This document shows, piece after piece, positions 6,879 through 8,866 of a stretch of 8,866 nucleotides of DNA; the stretch's first letter is position 1; each line of letters begins with the position of its first letter. The stretch is taken from NCBI GenBank assembly GCA_038227045.1, contig JBBRQD010000171.1, positions 1 through 8,866 on the forward strand, given 5' to 3'. The notes beneath the pieces are model-generated. The model was not told the origin of the DNA. It saw only the letters and a list, made by a program, of their open reading frames with translations, and made no database searches. The stretch comes from JANXLS01 sp038227045 (GTDB lineage Bacteria; Planctomycetota; SZUA-567; H5-PLA8). Made by a program: the position numbers and the translations under genes.

Positions 6879-7568
6879 ATGCCTTCCATCATTGAACTGC
6901 GCGGCGCGACGAAGATTTATCATAAGGGCGATGCCGATATTCTGACGCTCGATCATGTCACGCTGGACATTGAGGAGGGCGATTTCGTTGCGCTGATGGG
7001 GCCTTCTGGATCGGGCAAAACGACGCTGCTGAATCTGCTCGGGGGGCTCGATACGCCGACGGAAGGCGACGTGATGGTGTGCGGGCAGGACCTGGGGCGC
7101 ATGAGTTCGCGGCAGTTGGCGCGCTGGCGCGCGGACCACGTGGCGTTCATCTTTCAAACATTCAATCTACTGCCAGTTTTGACGGCGTATCAAAACGTCG
7201 AACTGCCGCTGACCCTGCTGCCGTTGAGCCGCGCGGAACGGCGGCGGCATGTGGAGACGGCGCTGCGCATTGTCGGTTTGAGCGACCGGATGAACCATCG
7301 CCCGGATGAACTCTCGGGAGGGCAGGAACAGCGCGTGGCTATTGCCCGGGCGCTGGCCACCGATCCGAAATTATTGCTGGCCGACGAACCGACCGGCGAT
7401 CTGGACGCGCATTCGGCTCAGGAGGTGATGGATCTGCTTGTGCAGCTTAACCGGGAATTTGGCAAAACGATTATTGTGGTGACGCACGATCCGAAGGTGG
7501 CTCATGCGGCGCGGCGGGAATTGCATTTGGAGAAGGGGCTGCTGATGCAGGATAAGAACAAGAATTAG
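6879..7568 (+). CDS. ABC transporter ATP-binding protein, LolD/MacB-type
   Basis: A 229-residue nucleotide-binding subunit that would power a FtsX/MacB-type permease from the cytoplasmic side. Visible motifs, in order: Walker A GPSGSGKT (41-48), Q-loop FQTFNLLP (Gln93), signature LSGGQ (145-149), Walker B LLLADEP (165-171) with catalytic Glu170, the D-loop GDLD, and the switch His in VVTHD (His203). The length and the L-G-G-L-D-x-P-T-E-G-x-V segment after Walker A are typical of the LolD/MacB/FtsE group, which has a separate or fused FtsX-like membrane part. No membrane domain is fused here and no permease gene follows; a toxin-antitoxin promoter begins 2 bp after its stop. The start ATG 6879 has no good ribosome binding site of its own, so translation is probably coupled to the adaptor gene upstream. 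Confidence 0.95.
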   Translation: MPSIIELRGATKIYHKGDADILTLDHVTLDIEEGDFVALMGPSGSGKTTLLNLLGGLDTPTEGDVMVCGQDLGRMSSRQLARWRADHVAFIFQTFNLLPVLTAYQNVELPLTLLPLSRAERRRHVETALRIVGLSDRMNHRPDELSGGQEQRVAIARALATDPKLLLADEPTGDLDAHSAQEVMDLLVQLNREFGKTIIVVTHDPKVAHAARRELHLEKGLLMQDKNKN

Positions 7569-7569
7569 A

Positions 7570-7598
7570 TTGCGCGGCGCGCCTCCATCGGTTATAAT
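7570..7598 (+). promoter_or_regulatory. Sigma-70-type promoter of the toxin-antitoxin module
   Basis: TTGCGC (7570-7575) and a perfect consensus TATAAT (7593-7598) are separated by the ideal 17 bp. The promoter begins just after the ATPase stop and lies 30 bp upstream of the antitoxin start, giving the module its own transcription independent of the ABC genes. Confidence 0.8.
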
Positions 7599-7609
7599 GA
7601 TGTTATAAC
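7591..7609. promoter_or_regulatory. Palindromic operator candidate overlapping the -10 box
   Basis: GTTATAATGATGTTATAAC is a perfect inverted repeat with 7 bp arms (7591-7597 and 7603-7609) around a 5 bp centre. The left arm covers most of the TATAAT element. A bound repressor would block polymerase, as expected for antitoxin autoregulation; AbrB/MazE-fold antitoxins bind such palindromes as dimers. The binding itself is inference. Confidence 0.7.
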
Positions 7610-7627
7610 GAAAGGGAGACAGGAGCC

Positions 7628-7858
7628 ATGGTTAAACAATTGCAAAAAGTGGGGAACAGCAGCGCGATTACCCTGGACAAGGCGTTGATGGAACTGGTGG
7701 GGCTTCAGGAACGCGGCGAGGTGCAAATCACCGTGGATCATGGCTCGATTATTTTGACGCCGGTCCGGGCGCGGGAGATTGACCCCGTGGAACTTCAAGC
7801 GTGCATGGATCAGTTCTTTAAAGAACGACGTGGCGTTCTGCAACGGCTTGCGCAATGA
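7628..7858 (+). CDS. AbrB/MazE/SpoVT-type antitoxin of the Doc module
   Basis: A 76-residue protein. The first ~48 residues fit the swapped-hairpin AbrB/MazE DNA-binding fold: KQLQKVGNSSAITLDKAL, then a GEVQITVDHGSIILTPV strand pair with the usual K-V-G-N-S-x-A-I-T core. The remaining ~28 residues (DPVELQACMDQFFKERRGVLQ region) are predicted helical and would wrap and neutralise the toxin. Strong ribosome binding signals precede the ATG (GGGAG at 7614-7618, AGGAG at 7621-7625). Its stop overlaps the toxin start in an ATGA (7855-7858), so the two are translationally coupled. It probably represses its own promoter through the palindrome at 7591-7609. I do not see an [S/T]xxxE[G/N] Fic-inhibition motif in it. 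Confidence 0.9.
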   Translation: MVKQLQKVGNSSAITLDKALMELVGLQERGEVQITVDHGSIILTPVRAREIDPVELQACMDQFFKERRGVLQRLAQ

Positions 7859-8262
7859 AAGATTCACCTGTTTTTCTGACTGTTGACGTCGTGCGGGGAA
7901 TTCACGCGCGATCGATACGCGAATTTGGAGGCTCGCCGGGTGTGCGAGATGAGGGCCTCTTGGAGTCCGCCGTGACAATGCCCTCCGCGACATTTGGCGG
8001 ACAGTTTCTGCATGACAGCCTACCCGCGATGGCAGGCGCCTACTTGTTTCATATCTGCAAGAATCACGCGTTTGTGGACGGAAATAAACGCACTGCTCTG
8101 GCATCGGCTGGCATTTTCTTGTCATTAAACGGAAAGCGCTTTGTCGCATCCGATGATGAATTGGAAACGATCACGCTCGGTGTGGCGGATGGTTCAATCG
8201 GCAAAGAAGAATTGACGAAACTGTTTCGTAAGATTGTTAAACGCTGGAAGCCGGCAGGCTGA
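7855..8262 (+). CDS. doc: Doc/Fic family toxin (death-on-curing type)
   Basis: A 135-residue all-helical protein of the usual Doc length. It has the active-site motif HAFVDGNKRT (71-80), the Doc version of the Fic motif (H-x-F-x-[DN]-[AG]-N-K-R), with catalytic His71. P1 Doc with this Lys-containing motif is known to act as a kinase on elongation factor Tu, unlike AMP-transferring Fic proteins that carry GNGR. The family N-terminus is also present: a V-x-x-I-H-A-R-S-I-R-E-F-G-G segment, then GVRDEGLLESAV and the MPSATFGG region. It starts inside the antitoxin stop codon (ATGA). All residues expected for activity are present, so it looks functional; its target in this organism is not shown. 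Confidence 0.93.
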   Translation: MKDSPVFLTVDVVRGIHARSIREFGGSPGVRDEGLLESAVTMPSATFGGQFLHDSLPAMAGAYLFHICKNHAFVDGNKRTALASAGIFLSLNGKRFVASDDELETITLGVADGSIGKEELTKLFRKIVKRWKPAG

Positions 8263-8325
8263 GTCGTCCGTCCTGGCGGATTTGGAGTTGATTGGAATTC
8301 ACAGCGGCACGGACCAGAGTACAGC

Positions 8326-8347
8326 AAAAAAAAAAGCCGGGGCTTTT
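8326..8347 (+). terminator. Possible terminator of the toxin-antitoxin module
   Basis: Ten A residues (8326-8335) lead into AAAAGC/GCTTTT arms around a CGGG loop (the arms are about 8332-8337 and 8342-8347). It is 63 bp after the toxin stop. The stem is short, AT-rich at its base, and has only four T after it, so it would be a weak plus-strand terminator; on the minus strand the ten-residue U-run makes it a better one. Confidence 0.4.
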
Positions 8348-8389
8348 CCGGGACTGGAACGGGACTTGGATCTGCAGAATGTGACCATT

Positions 8390-8467
8390 TTGAAATTCTG
8401 CCTCTCACCGCCGATTCGCACCGGTAGCAAACTGCCGCTACCGGTGGCACCCAATTTCCGAGCAAGC
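8390..8467 (+). repeat. Dispersed intergenic hairpin repeat, copy B
   Basis: About 78 bp aligning with 3759-3839. The hairpin arms are CACCGGTAGC (8419-8428) and GCTACCGGTG (8437-8446) with an 8-base loop. Compared with copy A, one base pair has changed on both sides (T-A in A, C-G in B), so pairing is kept. It has the same orientation as copy A and also lies downstream of a gene end (128 bp after the toxin stop). Confidence 0.65.
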
Positions 8468-8653
8468 CGCGATCAACGGTTACTGTCTAACCGTGCCACC
8501 CGCCTTACTCAATCATTACTACCGCGCTGCGGCGTGAAATCGATCGGTACTATTCAGTTTTCAACGAGCTGAAACTCTGTCCGCACATCGCCATTCTTGC
8601 GATTTCGCAATCCGTTCCTACGAATCCGAAACGATCAATTCCATCATCATCTG

Positions 8654-8678
8654 CCCAGCAAGCTGGGGTGGGCCACCC
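8654..8678. repeat. Overlapping compact palindromes
   Basis: CCCAGC (8654-8659) and GCTGGG (8662-8667) form one inverted repeat, and GGGTGG (8666-8671) with CCACCC (8673-8678) forms a second that shares bases with it, so the two folds exclude each other partly. A run of nine T begins 15 bp later, too far for an ordinary terminator. Function unknown. Confidence 0.4.
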
Positions 8679-8775
8679 GCCCAATCTTGCCCCTTTTTTT
8701 TTCGCCGTCAAGAAGTTTCGTGCACGTCCCGAATGGCACATAGTTAAGGAAAAACCAAAAGCGTTAAAGCAAAAA

Positions 8776-8822
8776 TCCCCCCTGACCGAGGAAGTGTTTG
8801 CAGACAACTTTCCACGGGGGGA
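8776..8822 (+). promoter_or_regulatory. Leader hairpin that may mask a Shine-Dalgarno sequence
   Basis: TCCCCCC (8776-8782) is perfectly complementary to GGGGGGA (8816-8822), which overlaps the start of the GGAGGA ribosome binding site (8820-8825) of the gene beginning at 8831. Between them, an inner stem can form (8790-8798 with 8803-8813, loop TGCA, one or two bulges). Together these make an extended hairpin that could limit translation initiation until opened. This is a structure read by eye, not a computed fold. Confidence 0.45.
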
Positions 8823-8830
8823 GGACCATT

Positions 8831-8866
8831 GTGAACATGAGCTTTATCGTCCGGTATGCGGCCGAA
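8831..8866 (+). CDS. Start of an unidentified gene (cut by window edge)
   Basis: A GTG at 8831 has a strong GGAGGA (8820-8825) 5 bp upstream and opens a frame reading MNMSFIVRYAAE to the window end; an ATG at 8837 in the same frame is an alternative with 11 bp spacing. Only 12 codons are visible, so no function can be given. The evidence for a gene is mainly the ribosome binding site and the open frame. Confidence 0.5.
   Translation, partial: MNMSFIVRYAAE

Larger units (their letters stand above)
8263..8830. other. Gene-free region after the toxin-antitoxin module
   Basis: These 568 bp contain no coding region I can support; short open frames (for example 8234-8572) run through repeats and have no recognisable protein features. 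The region holds a homopolymer-plus-hairpin (8326-8347), hairpin repeat copy B (8390-8467), a small palindrome TTGCGA/TCGCAA (8597-8610), compact G/C palindromes (8654-8678), a run of nine T (8694-8702), and a structured leader before the gene at the right edge. It reads like accessory, repeat-accumulating intergenic DNA. Confidence 0.6.

Noticed and set aside
8234..8572. Possible small gene overlapping the toxin end
   Set aside because: It overlaps the toxin gene, runs through the A-run and the hairpin repeat, has no good ribosome binding site and no recognisable protein pattern.
8679..8702. T9 run after the G/C palindromes as a rho-independent terminator
   Set aside because: The perfect arms end 15 bp before the T-run, and the alternative stems reaching the T-run need a large internal loop.

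Overview
The window looks like a chromosomal segment from a bacterium of the Planctomycetota/Verrucomicrobiota (PVC) group. This is an inference: the GC-rich coding style, the protein that fuses tetratricopeptide (TPR) repeats to RNA polymerase alpha C-terminal-like (alphaCTD) domains (an arrangement I associate with planctomycetes), and the unusual tail-anchoring-style hypothetical protein all fit, but nothing here fixes the genus.

Layout, left to right. Positions 1-131 hold the last ~42 codons of what looks like a DDE transposase. A promoter-like site follows, then ptsI (264-2012), encoding phosphotransferase-system enzyme I with intact catalytic residues. After a ~310 bp gap comes a 442-codon gene of unknown function (2322-3650), with one N-terminal membrane segment and a C-terminal block that resembles a NlpC/P60-like (papain-fold) Cys-His hydrolase. 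A dispersed hairpin repeat (copy A) and a strong bidirectional terminator lie between it and the convergent minus-strand gene for a TPR protein with two alphaCTD-like modules (3919-5238).

Divergent from that gene, a two-gene unit encodes an HlyD/MacA-type membrane-fusion protein (5421-6872) and a LolD/MacB-type ABC ATPase (6879-7568). They should form part of a tripartite export or lipoprotein-handling machine, but the membrane permease expected next to them is absent. In its place, starting 2 bp after the ATPase stop, is a self-contained toxin-antitoxin module: a consensus-like promoter with an overlapping 7-5-7 palindrome, an AbrB/MazE-type antitoxin (7628-7858), and a Doc/Fic-type toxin (7855-8262) joined by an ATGA overlap.

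The last ~570 bp before the right edge contain no gene that I can support. They hold a terminator-like hairpin, copy B of the hairpin repeat (with a compensatory base-pair change relative to copy A), further palindromes, and a structured leader that could hide the ribosome binding site of a gene just beginning at 8831 and cut by the window edge.

The most interesting points are the TPR-double-alphaCTD protein, the hidden hydrolase-like domain, the AbrB-Doc module sitting where an ABC permease would be expected, the covarying hairpin repeat pair, and the leader at the right edge that may mask its own Shine-Dalgarno sequence.
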